A stretch of 64,000 bases of DNA from an uncultured Fluviicola sp. (GCF_902168135.1 NZ_CABHOL010000018.1:53128-117127), one strand, 5' to 3'. Shown: positions 24,817-34,782, counted from the first letter of the stretch. Notes: generated from the letters alone by a model not told the origin. Program-made: numbers and translations.

Positions 24817-26526
24817 TTAATTAAAGAAATCCCACGAAACTCCAAATCGCAGCTGAAGCGGCGTCACCGGGTAACCTACTCCTTCGAAATTGGTTGGTTT
24901 TACAAATGTCTGCTCAATATTCTCTACCCGGACAAACCATCTGAAGTATCCTAAGTCAAACTGACTGTAAAAATGCAGTTTCATCATATCGTTGAATTGT
25001 CTCAACGAATTGACGAATGTGTAAGTATTCATTTGCGGAACGAAATCCAGCAACTGATAGTGGCTGATATAACCGATTTCAATTCCGGTTACTGTTTTTA
25101 GTTTTTTAGCCTTGAACAATCCGCCATTGTAAGCAATACGTCCGGAGAACATCCAGTTTGGAAGCAGATCGCCTGTACTTTCACGGTAACTTGCTCTTCC
25201 CTGTACCAATAATTTCTTGTATGAGTATTCAAATCCTGCCTGTATTCCCAATACATTTAAGGAGATCAACGTATCTTGCCTCCATTTGTTCTGAATGAAA
25301 ACCGGCATTTTGGAGTTGTTTTCCACGAAAGCCTGGGCAAAGAACGGAACAAAACGATTTTTATTCGTCCAACTCACATTTAAAGCACTTTTAGTGAATA
25401 GTTCTTTATTCGTCCAATTATAAGCCAATGTATTTCCGTAATAAGCACGCTGGTAATTTTGCGGATATTTCCTGCTGAATGATCCACCTGCAGAAAATAC
25501 ATTTGTTCGGAAAGTTTTTTTTGCTTCCGCTGTGATTTGGGTTTCCCCATTCGCACCGACAAAGGTATAATTAGCTGCCGCGTTAAGCATATATCCTTTG
25601 ATGTTCATGTCCAAAGCCGCAAAACCATGAATTTCCGTAGTATCCTGGTGTACCAGCATATTGTCATAATCCCAGTACCTGGCCCCTAGTCCGGCCTCGA
25701 TATTAAATCCCCGGTTCTTATAAAACACACCACCGTTCATTTTTAGAGAAGCTAATTCCCAGTAATCTACAGTGCTTAAAGAGTCGTAATTGTAGAAACC
25801 ATAAATTCCCTCCAATGTATCTGTTTCGAGGTAACGCAGGTTTTGAATATCTAATCTCGGTTGCAGGAGTAACCCGATCTTTTGCAAAGAATCTTTGGTG
25901 AATGAAATGTAGTTCTTCCAGTCGATGTGAAATTCTTTGATCTTATTTTCAGTATTCGATTTATCTACTTCCTGGAACTGCAGGGCAAATCCCTCCCGAA
26001 CAGAATCGCCGATCGTTCCATTGCTCAAACGATTGTTGCTTCCGTAGAAAGAAACATCCAGGATAGTTCCGTAGTAGCGCGAACGATGCATAAGCATCAG
26101 CTGTGCGGTGTTGCGTTCAAAACTGGAATTCCGGAGATTACCTGCCGTACTGTTACGGATATAATCAAACTGGATAAATGTATTTGAATCAATTGCCTGT
26201 GTATAGGTAATTTTTCCAAACTGGGCAGACTTAGACCCCATGGAATATTCGAATGCAATGTGCGGAATGGAAGAAAATCTTCGCAATTGAGGTTTTACCC
26301 AAACGGTATTCAAATCGGCAAATGAAAACCGGAACAGAAAAGGATTAAAGTCTCCCGGGAGAGTGTGCTGATACGTTGCCAGGTTTGCATCTACCGAATC
26401 CAGCCTGCCGGAAATCCGGTGTCCCGGTTTTAATGAGTCCTGGAAGTAATTTCCAAAGGGGGATTGGGCCAGGCCGGAAAGCTGGCAGAAGGCAACGATG
26501 AGTAAAAACAAAGCCCACTTCTTCAT
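24817..26526 (-). CDS. Putative outer-membrane porin
   Basis: The 569-residue protein has a signal peptide (MKKWALFLLIVAFCQLSGLAQ, counted to about residue 21) and then strand-rich sequence with alternating aromatic residues throughout, ending in a C-terminal strand GVSWDFFN. Aromatic C-termini are typical of outer-membrane barrels. The overall pattern matches the Bacteroidota putative porin family (Porin_10-like), though I cannot exclude another barrel family. It is transcribed alone; rpsT lies upstream behind a terminator. Confidence 0.65.
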   Translation of the reverse strand: MKKWALFLLIVAFCQLSGLAQSPFGNYFQDSLKPGHRISGRLDSVDANLATYQHTLPGDFNPFLFRFSFADLNTVWVKPQLRRFSSIPHIAFEYSMGSKSAQFGKITYTQAIDSNTFIQFDYIRNSTAGNLRNSSFERNTAQLMLMHRSRYYGTILDVSFYGSNNRLSNGTIGDSVREGFALQFQEVDKSNTENKIKEFHIDWKNYISFTKDSLQKIGLLLQPRLDIQNLRYLETDTLEGIYGFYNYDSLSTVDYWELASLKMNGGVFYKNRGFNIEAGLGARYWDYDNMLVHQDTTEIHGFAALDMNIKGYMLNAAANYTFVGANGETQITAEAKKTFRTNVFSAGGSFSRKYPQNYQRAYYGNTLAYNWTNKELFTKSALNVSWTNKNRFVPFFAQAFVENNSKMPVFIQNKWRQDTLISLNVLGIQAGFEYSYKKLLVQGRASYRESTGDLLPNWMFSGRIAYNGGLFKAKKLKTVTGIEIGYISHYQLLDFVPQMNTYTFVNSLRQFNDMMKLHFYSQFDLGYFRWFVRVENIEQTFVKPTNFEGVGYPVTPLQLRFGVSWDFFN

Positions 26527-26542
26527 GAAACTTTATTAAAAC

Positions 26543-26580
26543 ACAAAAAGGTCTTATCGCCATTTGGCAGACAAGACCTT
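26543..26580 (-). terminator. rpsT terminator
   Basis: On the minus strand AAGGTCTT (26580-26573) pairs with AAGACCTT (26555-26548), with an inner GCC/GGC stem, followed by TTTTTG. It lies 20 bases after the rpsT stop and just before the putative porin gene start. Confidence 0.75.
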
Positions 26581-26600
26581 CTCATTCTTGAATGATTTTC

Positions 26601-26852
26601 TTATAATTTATTCACAGCAACTGTCAAGCCTGATTTCAGGTTCGCAGCCTTGTTTTTGTGAATGATATTACGCTTAGCCAATTTATCCAACATAGAAACT
26701 ACTGCAGGCAATAATTCGCTTGCTTCTTTCTTATCTTTCAAAGAACGTAGCTTACGTACTGCATTACGAGTTGTTTTGTGTTGGTACTTGTTACGCAAAC
26801 GCTTAACATCGTTAGAACGAATTCGTTTTTGTGCTGACTTGTGATTTGCCAT
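26601..26852 (-). CDS. rpsT: 30S ribosomal protein S20
   Basis: The 83-residue basic protein begins [22 protein letters not shown], the hallmark of S20, which binds 16S rRNA near the foot of the small subunit. Length and the helical Lys/Arg-rich composition fit. It lies 29 bases downstream of two tRNA-Glu genes on the same strand, with no separate promoter of the expected form, so it is probably read from the tRNA promoter at 27056-27085. Confidence 0.95.
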   Translation of the reverse strand: MANHKSAQKRIRSNDVKRLRNKYQHKTTRNAVRKLRSLKDKKEASELLPAVVSMLDKLAKRNIIHKNKAANLKSGLTVAVNKL

Positions 26853-26881
26853 TTTTTTCTTTTATTACAAACTAAAATTTG

Positions 26882-26953
26882 CAGCCCATAGGAGAATCGA
26901 ACTCCTGTTTCCAGGATGAAAACCTGGCGTCCTAACCACTAGACGAATGGGCC
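26882..26953 (-). tRNA. tRNA-Glu (UUC), copy 2
   Basis: The minus strand reads GGCCCATTCGTCTAGTGG at the 5' end, with anticodon stem CCAGG/CCTGG around loop TTTTCAT, giving anticodon TTC for Glu. The T-arm contains GGTTCGATTC-like AGTTCGATTCT and the acceptor closes with ATGGGCT. No CCA is encoded. It is identical to copy 1, 11 bases upstream. Confidence 0.95.
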
Positions 26954-26964
26954 AACTAAGTTGG

Positions 26965-27036
26965 CAGCCCATAGGAGAATCGAACTCCTGTTTCCAGGAT
27001 GAAAACCTGGCGTCCTAACCACTAGACGAATGGGCC
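26965..27036 (-). tRNA. tRNA-Glu (UUC), copy 1
   Basis: Identical in all 72 bases to the tRNA-Glu at 26882-26953, with anticodon TTC in loop TTTTCAT. It is the first gene after a strong promoter and heads a likely tRNA-tRNA-rpsT transcript. Exact identity indicates recent duplication or ongoing gene conversion. Confidence 0.95.
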
Positions 27037-27055
27037 GTTTTTGAATTTCGGAGTG

Positions 27056-27085
27056 CAAATATACTTGGATTTTTCCTATTTGCAA
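27056..27085 (-). promoter_or_regulatory. Promoter of tRNA-Glu/rpsT unit
   Basis: Minus strand TTG (27085-27083), exactly 19 bases, then TATATTTG (27063-27056), a perfect match to the Bacteroidota promoter consensus. Transcription is predicted to start about 15 bases before the first mature tRNA. Confidence 0.85.
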
Positions 27086-27105
27086 GCTTTTCAAATGCTT
27101 TTTTT

Positions 27106-27792
27106 CTAAAAAATATCAGTGTCCTCAGCTTCAAATTTGAAACCCAGACGTTTACCGGTTGACATTTGACTGTTCGCTTCGATCTCGTGCATTTGGAAAA
27201 CGGTCACTTTTGACACGATTTCATAAGGCGGAGTCAGCAAATCGAAGTCTAAAGCGTACGCAAATGACACGTGAATAATGTTGGTAAGGATTGCATCCGT
27301 AAGGACGGAATTGGTCAAATCACGGAATAAAAAGCCCAGCTGCCCCTTTCCTTCAACCATGAAATGTTCGTCCTTATTGATGAAAATACGCCCGATAAGA
27401 TACCCCAGATCATTTCCCCGGTTCTTCAAATAAGATTCCGCCAGGAAATTATAAACATTGATAATCCCGAAGTAACCGCGGGTCTTGTCTTCCTTCAGAT
27501 AATCGGTCTGCCAAAGCGGATGTTCGTCGGGCAGTTTGAATACATTGGTGTGCATTTGAAAAACAAGTACATCACTCCCGATATAAACCTGAACCTGGAA
27601 CTCCCCTTTATATTCGACGTGTAAGCGGATCCTGCTGTCATCAATAGAGGCCCGAAGCGCTCCGATTTCCGCTAATAAATGTGTTTTAAAGCGTTCAAAA
27701 TGATTTTTGGTATCCTGGAAAATATCTTGTTTTAAACCGGCTTTTCGGACCAAAATTTCCTGTATGACTTTTCGTGATTGTTCCATGTTCAT
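27106..27792 (-). CDS. Hypothetical protein
   Basis: From the ATG at 27792 (MNMEQSRKV; the Met at 27786 is equally possible) the protein has about 228 residues, no signal peptide and no membrane span. A longer frame from 27831 would begin inside the proS terminator and is rejected. The middle part is strand-rich with many aromatic residues (GEFQVQVYIGSDVLVFQMHTN without a clear motif). I do not recognise a family. It lies downstream of proS on the same strand, behind a terminator. Confidence 0.6.
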   Translation of the reverse strand: MNMEQSRKVIQEILVRKAGLKQDIFQDTKNHFERFKTHLLAEIGALRASIDDSRIRLHVEYKGEFQVQVYIGSDVLVFQMHTNVFKLPDEHPLWQTDYLKEDKTRGYFGIINVYNFLAESYLKNRGNDLGYLIGRIFINKDEHFMVEGKGQLGFLFRDLTNSVLTDAILTNIIHVSFAYALDFDLLTPPYEIVSKVTVFQMHEIEANSQMSTGKRLGFKFEAEDTDIF

Positions 27793-27810
27793 GTTGTTTC
27801 GTATCCGTAA

Positions 27811-27845
27811 AAATAAAAAAGCCGGAATCAAAATCCGGCTTTTTT
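27811..27845 (-). terminator. proS terminator
   Basis: AGCCGGA (27820-27826) pairs with TCCGGCT (27834-27840) around a seven-base loop and is flanked by A-runs on the left and T-runs on the right. It therefore works for the minus-strand proS, which ends 19 bases upstream, and could also stop plus-strand reading. Confidence 0.85.
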
Positions 27846-27863
27846 ATGAATTCTAATTGAATT

Positions 27864-29339
27864 CTAATATGCTTTCGCAAAAACCACACGTCCTTTTGAC
27901 GGTGCTCCCGTAACCATGCATTTACCGGGTTCTGAAGCAATATCGATAGGAATACAGCGAATGGTTGCTTTTGTTTCTTCTTTGATCTTAGCTTCTGTTT
28001 CTTTTGTTCCGTCCCAGTGAGCCATGTAGAATCCGCCTTCTTTTTCCAGTTTCGTTTTAAATTCTTCGTAAGTATCCACCTGGTGCATATTCTGATCGCG
28101 AAATTCATTTGCTCTTCGAAGCAGATTTACCTGGATTTCATCCAGTAAAGAACGAATTGAAGTGCCGATGTTATCGATATTCATCGCGTATTTTTCTTTC
28201 GTATCACGACGAGCGATCTCCACTACTCCGTTAGCCAAATCTCTTGGTCCGATAGCCATACGAACCGGAACTCCTTTTGCTTCGTATTCGGCAAACTTCC
28301 ATCCCGGACGCTTTTGATCGTCCGCATCGTATTTCACTTTTATCTTCAGCTCTTTCAATTCAGCAGAGATTTTTGCAACCGCTTCATTGATCATTTGCAG
28401 CTCCTCGTCTGTTCTGTAAATCGGAACGATAACCACCTGGATCGGCGCCAATGCCGGTGGTAAAACCAATCCTTCATCATCCGAATGGGTCATAATCAAA
28501 GCCCCCATTAAACGCGTAGAAACTCCCCAGGAAGTGGCCCACACATATTCCAGTTTCCCTTGCGCATCACTGAATTTCACCTCAAAGGCTTTTGCAAAGT
28601 TCTGACCTAAAAAGTGAGATGTTCCCGCTTGAAGGGCCTTTCCATCCTGCATCATTGCTTCAATACAATACGTATCATCTGCTCCTGCAAAACGCTCGCT
28701 TTCTGTTTTATGTCCTTTAATGACCGGCATAGCCATGTATGTTTCTGCAAACTCGGCATAAACATCCAGCATCTGTTCTGTTTCGCGGATTGCCTCCTCT
28801 TTTGTAGCATGAGCCGTATGTCCTTCCTGCCATAAAAATTCGGATGTACGCAAAAATAAACGCGTTTTCATTTCCCAGCGAACGACGTTTGCCCACTGAT
28901 TAATCAAAATCGGCAGATCGCGATAGGATTGGATCCATTTTTTGTATGAGTTCCAGATGATTGTCTCGGATGTCGGGCGTACAATTAATTCCTCCTCCAG
29001 CTTCGCATCCGGATCAACAATAACTCCACCTCCATTCGGATCGTTCTTTAGTCGATAATGCGTTACAACAGCACATTCCTTTGCAAAACCATCTACGTGA
29101 GAAGCTTCTTTGCTCAAATAGCTCTTGGGAATGAATAAGGGGAAGTACGCGTTCTGGTGACCGGTTTCTTTGAATTTTGCATCCAGGATGTCGCGCATGT
29201 TTTCCCAAATAGCATAACCATAGGGCTTGATTACCATCATTCCTTTAACATCCGAGTGTTCTGCAAGATCAGCTCTGGAAATTAAATCATTATACCACTT
29301 TGAATAATCTTCGGCGCGAGTAGCGTACTTCTGTGACAT
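27864..29339 (-). CDS. proS: Prolyl-tRNA synthetase, short archaeal/eukaryotic type
   Basis: ProS charges tRNA-Pro. The 491-residue protein is the short class II form lacking the editing insertion, with the archaeal/eukaryotic-like start [22 protein letters not shown]. Class II motifs appear as [14 protein letters not shown] (motif 2 region) and later blocks, and the anticodon-binding domain begins near [11 protein letters not shown]. The C-terminal end, [14 protein letters not shown], matches the zinc-binding-like tail with a Tyr C-terminus known in this type. Length and start are as expected. It is divergent from the lipoprotein gene at 29427. Confidence 0.95.
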   Translation of the reverse strand: MSQKYATRAEDYSKWYNDLISRADLAEHSDVKGMMVIKPYGYAIWENMRDILDAKFKETGHQNAYFPLFIPKSYLSKEASHVDGFAKECAVVTHYRLKNDPNGGGVIVDPDAKLEEELIVRPTSETIIWNSYKKWIQSYRDLPILINQWANVVRWEMKTRLFLRTSEFLWQEGHTAHATKEEAIRETEQMLDVYAEFAETYMAMPVIKGHKTESERFAGADDTYCIEAMMQDGKALQAGTSHFLGQNFAKAFEVKFSDAQGKLEYVWATSWGVSTRLMGALIMTHSDDEGLVLPPALAPIQVVIVPIYRTDEELQMINEAVAKISAELKELKIKVKYDADDQKRPGWKFAEYEAKGVPVRMAIGPRDLANGVVEIARRDTKEKYAMNIDNIGTSIRSLLDEIQVNLLRRANEFRDQNMHQVDTYEEFKTKLEKEGGFYMAHWDGTKETEAKIKEETKATIRCIPIDIASEPGKCMVTGAPSKGRVVFAKAY

Positions 29340-29426
29340 TTTTGAGTATGTTAAATTTTAAGAATAAAAACGTAAAATTAGAAATAAATCAGCTATCTTT
29401 AATCAAACCTTTTAATCTTTATCATC

Positions 29427-30377
29427 ATGTACAAAGCATTAAAATTCGGAGTTTGCCTGACAACTGTTGTGTCTCTTGCAGGATGTAGTTCTTCTGAGCA
29501 TTTCATGCAGGATGACGTCTACAATACGCGTACTCCTATCATGCCTCCGGGAACGGATTTGAATGATGTCACCGACTACGCTACATTTGTAGCAAAGAAA
29601 GAGCAAACAGAAGTGCCTCAGGAGCGTACAACTTATGTTTCTCAGCGTCAATACTACGATTATTTCTATAACAGTCAGTATGTTTTCTACGGATACTCTC
29701 CCTATTCTCCAATTACGGGCTTAGGTTATTACGGATACAGTAATTTCTATACGCCGTATTACTTCATGGGTTACGGGTACGGATACGGTTACAACGGATT
29801 TGGAAATCCGCATCCTTACGGTTATAGCAGCGCATATGTCAATCCTTATTATCCTTACGGACAATCTTACTACGGGAACACCTCCTGGAATTCTCCTATA
29901 AGTAAACCGGGAAGCACACCGGGGAACTTGTCGAGTGCACATGCCGGGACGTCTGCAGGAAGAATGGGTTCATCAAACACGGGGACAGTGTATTATGAAA
30001 ATAAGTTGATCGCAAAACCATCGAATCGCGGATTTGCGGTTAGTGGAAGAAATACCGTGGCTAACTCATCACCTGTTATTACCAATTCAGGAAGTAACGG
30101 CAGAGTTTCGACAACTTCTTCGAGACCAAGAGAATCTGTCCGACCGGTAGTCGCAGGCCGTACATCGACCGGGGAAAGAAGCGGTACATATACCCGTTCA
30201 GAGTCAAATTCAGGTATCAGTAACCGCTCAACAGGAGAAAACAGAACAATTAATACAAATTCCACTACACGAACGAGCTCTCCAACTATTAGAAGCAGCA
30301 GCGGCAGCTCCGGAAGAAGTGTTAGCTCACCAAGTCCAAGTTCAGGAGGTGGATCAAGAAGTGGTGGTAGACGTTAA
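29427..30377 (+). CDS. Hypothetical lipoprotein, Tyr/Gly- then Ser/Thr-rich
   Basis: The 316-residue protein has lipobox LAGC with Cys20, a first half rich in Tyr, Gly and Pro (about 75-150, with repeated YGYG-type motifs), and a second half of low complexity rich in Ser, Thr, Arg and Gly. This looks like an extended, disordered surface lipoprotein rather than an enzyme. It is followed 10 bases later by an outer-membrane transport protein, so the two are likely co-transcribed and co-located in the outer membrane. No family is recognised. Confidence 0.6.
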   Translation: MYKALKFGVCLTTVVSLAGCSSSEHFMQDDVYNTRTPIMPPGTDLNDVTDYATFVAKKEQTEVPQERTTYVSQRQYYDYFYNSQYVFYGYSPYSPITGLGYYGYSNFYTPYYFMGYGYGYGYNGFGNPHPYGYSSAYVNPYYPYGQSYYGNTSWNSPISKPGSTPGNLSSAHAGTSAGRMGSSNTGTVYYENKLIAKPSNRGFAVSGRNTVANSSPVITNSGSNGRVSTTSSRPRESVRPVVAGRTSTGERSGTYTRSESNSGISNRSTGENRTINTNSTTRTSSPTIRSSSGSSGRSVSSPSPSSGGGSRSGGRR

Positions 30378-30386
30378 AACAACTAA

Positions 30387-31877
30387 ATGAGATTTCAACT
30401 AACTTTGGCTTCAGTTCTTACCGGAGCCTTTTTTGCGTTCGGACAGAGCGAGGTAGATGTGTACAGATTATCAAACACTTACGTTCAGGGATCTGCAAGG
30501 TTTGATGCTATGGGCGGTTCTTTCGGTGCTTTAGGTGCAGAAAGCGGTTGCATCGGCATTAACCCGGCAGGATTCGGAAGGTCTTCTGTAAGTTCATTTT
30601 CCTTTGGTGCTTCGGGTACAACTATGAAAACTACTTCCCATTTCAGAGGGAATGGTGAAGCCGTTTCAATGGGAAATTCTTCCATGGATGATTTTAAATT
30701 CCGTATTCCGAATTTGGCAGGAACTGTTGTAAGTGATGTGTCCAGTTCAAATTCAGGATTGATTTATACGCAGATTTCTTTCGGGATGAACCGGGTAGCG
30801 AATTTTAATAATTCATTCAATTATGGCGGTCAGCAATTTGAATCTTTGCTGGATGTATTTGCTTCACAGGCATCAGGAATCGACCCGATTGATCTTTACA
30901 ACTACGAGCCATATACATCTTCACTAGCCTACCAAACTTACACCATTGATCCGGATGCGAACAACGATTATTACCCGAGACTGAATTCAGGAGATGTCAT
31001 ACATAATCGCACGGTTCTAAATAGCGGAGGAATTAATGAGTTCTATGTTGCACTTAGTGCCAACTACCTGGATAAAATTTATTTTGGCGCCTCAGTCTCA
31101 TACAATACGCTCAATTTTTCCGAATCGGTTATTCACAAGGAAACACTTATGGACACCAGCGGAGTTTCCCTTCGTTCCTTTGTTTATCAATATGATTACA
31201 AAACAAAAGGTGGTGGTACGAATTTAAAACTGGGAGCCATTTTTGTTCCGACCGACTGGTTCCGTGCAGGTATTGCCATCCACACTCCTACTTTCTATCA
31301 AATAACCGATGAAGCTACTGCAGATATGCAGGCTGTGCATAATTACGGGAAAGAAGTAGTAGATCCAAGCTTTATTCCTGCTTACAAATACAAATACAGG
31401 ATCTGGACCCCGACCAAATTTGTAGGGTCTTTTGGTTTCGTATTTGCAGATAACGGCTGCATCAATGTGGATTTGGAATATTTGAATTATGGCTGGGGAA
31501 GAATAAAGTCTACCAATGATGAAGCATATCTTGCCAGTGATTATTCCTTTCAGAACAACACCATCAAATCTCAGATGGTGGACGCATTGAATATCCGCAT
31601 TGGCGGTGAATGGGCTATCAATAATACTTTTTTTATTCGCGGAGGTTATGGGTATTATCCAAAGGGAGACACTTTAGCCAGAAGCTACGGAAACTCTTTC
31701 AGCCAAACAATCAGCGGCGGCTTGGGTTTCCGGATCAATCGCGTCTATCTGGACCTTTCGGTACGTTACTTAACAACAAGTTCCGTTTATAAAGCGTTTT
31801 ATGAAAGCCGTACAGATTTGGACATCGTAAATACGACATTCAATATCGGAATGCAGTATAAATTCGATTACAAGTGA
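30387..31877 (+). CDS. Outer-membrane transport protein, OmpP1/FadL-like
   Basis: The 496-residue protein has a signal peptide ending near FAFGQ (residue 20). A mature N-terminus follows with YVQGSARFDAMGGSFGALGAESG and INPAG, the pattern of the Bacteroidota OmpP1/FadL/TodX family, which takes up hydrophobic compounds through a 14-stranded barrel. The C-terminus is a strand ending MQYKFDYK. It follows a lipoprotein gene by 10 bases, and its last 10 bases overlap the convergent gene at 31868. The substrate is unknown; such proteins are sometimes labelled hemin receptor without evidence. Confidence 0.72.
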   Translation: MRFQLTLASVLTGAFFAFGQSEVDVYRLSNTYVQGSARFDAMGGSFGALGAESGCIGINPAGFGRSSVSSFSFGASGTTMKTTSHFRGNGEAVSMGNSSMDDFKFRIPNLAGTVVSDVSSSNSGLIYTQISFGMNRVANFNNSFNYGGQQFESLLDVFASQASGIDPIDLYNYEPYTSSLAYQTYTIDPDANNDYYPRLNSGDVIHNRTVLNSGGINEFYVALSANYLDKIYFGASVSYNTLNFSESVIHKETLMDTSGVSLRSFVYQYDYKTKGGGTNLKLGAIFVPTDWFRAGIAIHTPTFYQITDEATADMQAVHNYGKEVVDPSFIPAYKYKYRIWTPTKFVGSFGFVFADNGCINVDLEYLNYGWGRIKSTNDEAYLASDYSFQNNTIKSQMVDALNIRIGGEWAINNTFFIRGGYGYYPKGDTLARSYGNSFSQTISGGLGFRINRVYLDLSVRYLTTSSVYKAFYESRTDLDIVNTTFNIGMQYKFDYK

Positions 31878-33400
31878 TTGTAATCTTTAATTGCTTTTGA
31901 GAAATCTGTTTTGTCTAATTTCGAATTGATCCATGCCGGAAGGTGGAAATAATCAAGGATAACCCGCTCCTGCTGGTCTTTCATTAATTCAGCCACTTCT
32001 GTTTTCATTTTCGAAAGTATTTCATTTCGCTGCGTAATATTCATACTCTTTGCCAGCTTTCGCAGGTGCTTGATCACTACATTTTCGATTTCGTAATCAC
32101 GGTCATGCTTACTCAGGTAGCGGTTCGTTGATTTGATAACATATTCCAGGAAGTCATAATTTTCAAGCTCCAAATGGATGATCAGGTTGAAAATACGCGC
32201 AAAACTGTAAATGTCCTGTCTCAAACGCTGTTCATTATCATTCAAGACCTCATTTAGTGTGGAAAGCGCTTTTTTGTAATCACCGATACCAAAATAGGTA
32301 TATGCCTGATTATAGCTGAACAAAATATTTTGTTCCTTCGAAACTTTATCGTCCAGGTCGCGCAATCTTATCCGAACTTCATCGGCTAATTTGGCGGAGG
32401 CTTCAAAATTTCCTGTGGCATGGTTTAATGCAAACTCTCCGTTGTAAGAAATCGTGAAAATACGCAGGGACAAATCCGTAGAGTTAAAACCCTTATTTCC
32501 TTCCAGGGAACGGATTTCGTTAACAACATTCGTTGCTTCTTTGAATTGCTTATTATCTATGTAACAGCGTAGTAAATGAGAAAGTGTCAGGATATAACGC
32601 TGGCCCAAATCCTCTTTTATCAGCGGATTATTGTCCAGGATATCTTTTGTGCGGTTAAAAAACTGGAAACTGTCTTCGTAATTCCTGTTTGTTGCAGCAC
32701 ACAATCCTTTGATGTAGTAACACATCGAAGAAGCGCGCGTTGAGAGCGCCGTATTCTTTCCTTTAATCAAATGATAATCGGAAATGTCTTCTACAATTTT
32801 TCGTTCTTCTTCATTCCTGGTGAATCCTCCGGAACGGAATATTAAATTGATCTTTGAATAAATAACCTGGTATTCTGCCAAATTTCTCAGTTTAGCAATT
32901 ACAAGCTCTTCCTCTTCTATGATATCATCGAGGTTCCTTGAAAACTCACCGTCTTCATAAGCCGCTTCCAACAGCTTTTTCTCCCAGGCAATCAATTCGT
33001 ACCAATAATAAAACTCTTCGTGTTCGATAGCCAGACTTTTTGCGCGCTGAACAAACTTTTCACACTCTTTATAAAGTGCTTTATTGTAAAGAATTTCCAC
33101 GTTTTTCAACTCCTGTTTCAGGATGCTGGAAGCAGATTGCTCCGAGTAATAAACACGTAAACTTTTTAAGATAAGCCGGTATAAATGATTTTTCTCAGAA
33201 GGCAAATGTTTTACAAAAGTCTCATTCTGAAAGAATTCCTTTAAATCTTCTTCTCTGTACGCACCTTGCTTTTCTATAAAATCAAAAATTTTCAGGTAGT
33301 TCTTCTCGCCGGATTGTAAAGCCGAAGAAAGTTTAAAAAAACGCTTCTCAGATTTCGTCAACGACTTGATTAATTTGTACAGTTCGTTTGAAGGTTTCAT
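31868..33400 (-). CDS. Hypothetical helical (TPR-like) protein
   Basis: From the ATG at 33400 (MKPSNELYKLIKSLTKSEKRFFKL) the protein has 510 residues, no signal peptide and no membrane span. It is almost wholly helical, with repeated pairs of amphipathic helices consistent with TPR-like repeats, for example FSYNQAYTYFGIGDYKKALS. Similar proteins of unknown role occur in many Bacteroidota. A longer frame with nine extra residues lacks support. Its 3' end overlaps that of the OmpP1-like gene by 10 bases. Confidence 0.65.
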   Translation of the reverse strand: MKPSNELYKLIKSLTKSEKRFFKLSSALQSGEKNYLKIFDFIEKQGAYREEDLKEFFQNETFVKHLPSEKNHLYRLILKSLRVYYSEQSASSILKQELKNVEILYNKALYKECEKFVQRAKSLAIEHEEFYYWYELIAWEKKLLEAAYEDGEFSRNLDDIIEEEELVIAKLRNLAEYQVIYSKINLIFRSGGFTRNEEERKIVEDISDYHLIKGKNTALSTRASSMCYYIKGLCAATNRNYEDSFQFFNRTKDILDNNPLIKEDLGQRYILTLSHLLRCYIDNKQFKEATNVVNEIRSLEGNKGFNSTDLSLRIFTISYNGEFALNHATGNFEASAKLADEVRIRLRDLDDKVSKEQNILFSYNQAYTYFGIGDYKKALSTLNEVLNDNEQRLRQDIYSFARIFNLIIHLELENYDFLEYVIKSTNRYLSKHDRDYEIENVVIKHLRKLAKSMNITQRNEILSKMKTEVAELMKDQQERVILDYFHLPAWINSKLDKTDFSKAIKDYNHL

Positions 33401-33535
33401 AATACAGGAGTTTCTCAAATTTAACAAAATCTTTTAATCCTAGCTTTTTTTTTAAAACAATTTGACTTCTTCCGGGTAATGAATCTGAGGAGGTTATGTC
33501 TTTTAGCATTGAAATCCTAAGAGAAAGATCAACTG

Positions 33536-33597
33536 GTTTAAAGTTCAAACGTTCAACTACTTTTTATTTTAACTTTTTGAACACTTAAACTTTTGAG
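33536..33597. repeat. GTTCAAA-type inverted repeat
   Basis: Left arm GGTTTAAAGTTCAAACGTTC (33536-33553) and right arm with TTTTTGAACACTTAAAC (33573-33590) are imperfect reverse complements. The same sequence family recurs at 34783-34858 and 63714-63805. It is intergenic, between two minus-strand genes. Confidence 0.45.
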
Positions 33598-33604
33598 CTT
33601 GTTT

Positions 33605-33637
33605 CAAATAAAAAAAAGGTTGCATAACACAACCTTT
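33605..33637 (-). terminator. Terminator of LysM glucosaminidase gene
   Basis: On the minus strand AAAGGTTG (33637-33630) pairs with CAACCTTT (33622-33615) around a seven-base loop, followed by a run of about seven T residues. It lies 35 bases after the stop of the gene at 33673. Confidence 0.85.
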
Positions 33638-33672
33638 CACAAACAACAACAATAAACTTCAACGCAGCTAAA

Positions 33673-34680
33673 CTAACGAAGAAGGATCTTTTGTCCTTTT
33701 TGGACAGTTACTTTTTCGGATGTGAATCCGTTCATTTTCACGAGGCTTTTTAACTTGATCCCTTCTGCCTGGGAAATCTCGATCAACGTAATATCTTTTG
33801 AAGCAGTGTAAGTGACGTCTTTGCAGCGGGACCTGCTTCTTTTCGGTTCGATGTACACAATATCACCCGGCTCCAGCATGTCTTTTTTATCAACGAAATT
33901 GTTGTATTTATACATCTGCCACATTGCCAATTCGTATTCCTTAGCAATTTTGTAATAAGTATCCCCTTTTCTTGCGACTACAAATTTCACATCATTCTTA
34001 TTTTCTTTTGCAATGTGATTTTCATATTTCAAACATGCTTCATCGATCTTCATGGAAGAAACCGGCTTGTTCACGGCAGATTCTTTGGGTTTTGTTTTTG
34101 AACCTGTACTTTCTTTTGCATTAGTTGCAAGCAATTCAGTTCCTTTTGCTCCCGGAGCAGTTTTATCATCGTATTCATACAATCTCAAACGCTCAATCAG
34201 ATCAATCAGTTTTTCCGCATATTCCGGATGAGTTGCATAACCTGCTTTTTTCAATCCTTTTGCCCAATTTTTGTAATCATCTACCGGAAACTGAAACAAA
34301 CCTGCATAACGCGGTTTCTGTGTAAGAAACAAGCTGTGGTCATTGTAAGAATCCGTTGCAGTGGGGTACTTTCTAAAACACTCGCCCTTCGCATCATCAT
34401 CAAAATAAATCTTCTCGCCTGTCCAGTTGCTGCATTTGATCCCAAAGTGGTTATTGGCTTCGGTTGCAAGCGGTGAATTCCCACTTGCACTTTCAAGCAG
34501 TCCTTGCGCAAGCGTAATACTCGCAGGAATACGGTAAGTCAGCATGTGCTCAACAGCCACATTCGACCACATGTTCACATAATCTGTTTGTGTCATTTTT
34601 GCGGGAGTTCCTCCTCCAAAAGCGGAAAAAGAAATTCCAAATCCTACAATTGCTAAGCTCTTCATCATATTAAAAGGCAT
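33673..34680 (-). CDS. Secreted N-acetylglucosaminidase with LysM domains
   Basis: The 335-residue protein has a signal peptide (a later Met at 34668 or 34665 may be the true start), then a GH73-type glucosaminidase domain (about 35-165). Its conserved Glu lies in LAQGLLESASGNS, and NNHFGIKC and YPTATDSYNDHSLFL are also typical. Two LysM modules follow (about 235-285, FVVARKGDTYYKIAKEY, and 290-335). Such enzymes cleave the glycan strands of peptidoglycan and LysM holds them on the wall. The likely role is cell separation or wall turnover. It is monocistronic, downstream of the acyl-CoA reductase gene. Confidence 0.85.
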   Translation of the reverse strand: MPFNMMKSLAIVGFGISFSAFGGGTPAKMTQTDYVNMWSNVAVEHMLTYRIPASITLAQGLLESASGNSPLATEANNHFGIKCSNWTGEKIYFDDDAKGECFRKYPTATDSYNDHSLFLTQKPRYAGLFQFPVDDYKNWAKGLKKAGYATHPEYAEKLIDLIERLRLYEYDDKTAPGAKGTELLATNAKESTGSKTKPKESAVNKPVSSMKIDEACLKYENHIAKENKNDVKFVVARKGDTYYKIAKEYELAMWQMYKYNNFVDKKDMLEPGDIVYIEPKRSRSRCKDVTYTASKDITLIEISQAEGIKLKSLVKMNGFTSEKVTVQKGQKILLR

Positions 34681-34782
34681 TGAATTCTCTCCAGAATACG
34701 CAAAAGTATAAACTTGGTTACAAAAAATGTTGAAAACTTTGAATTCAATTGTTAATAACTCTGCTATCCCGGATATTCAATG

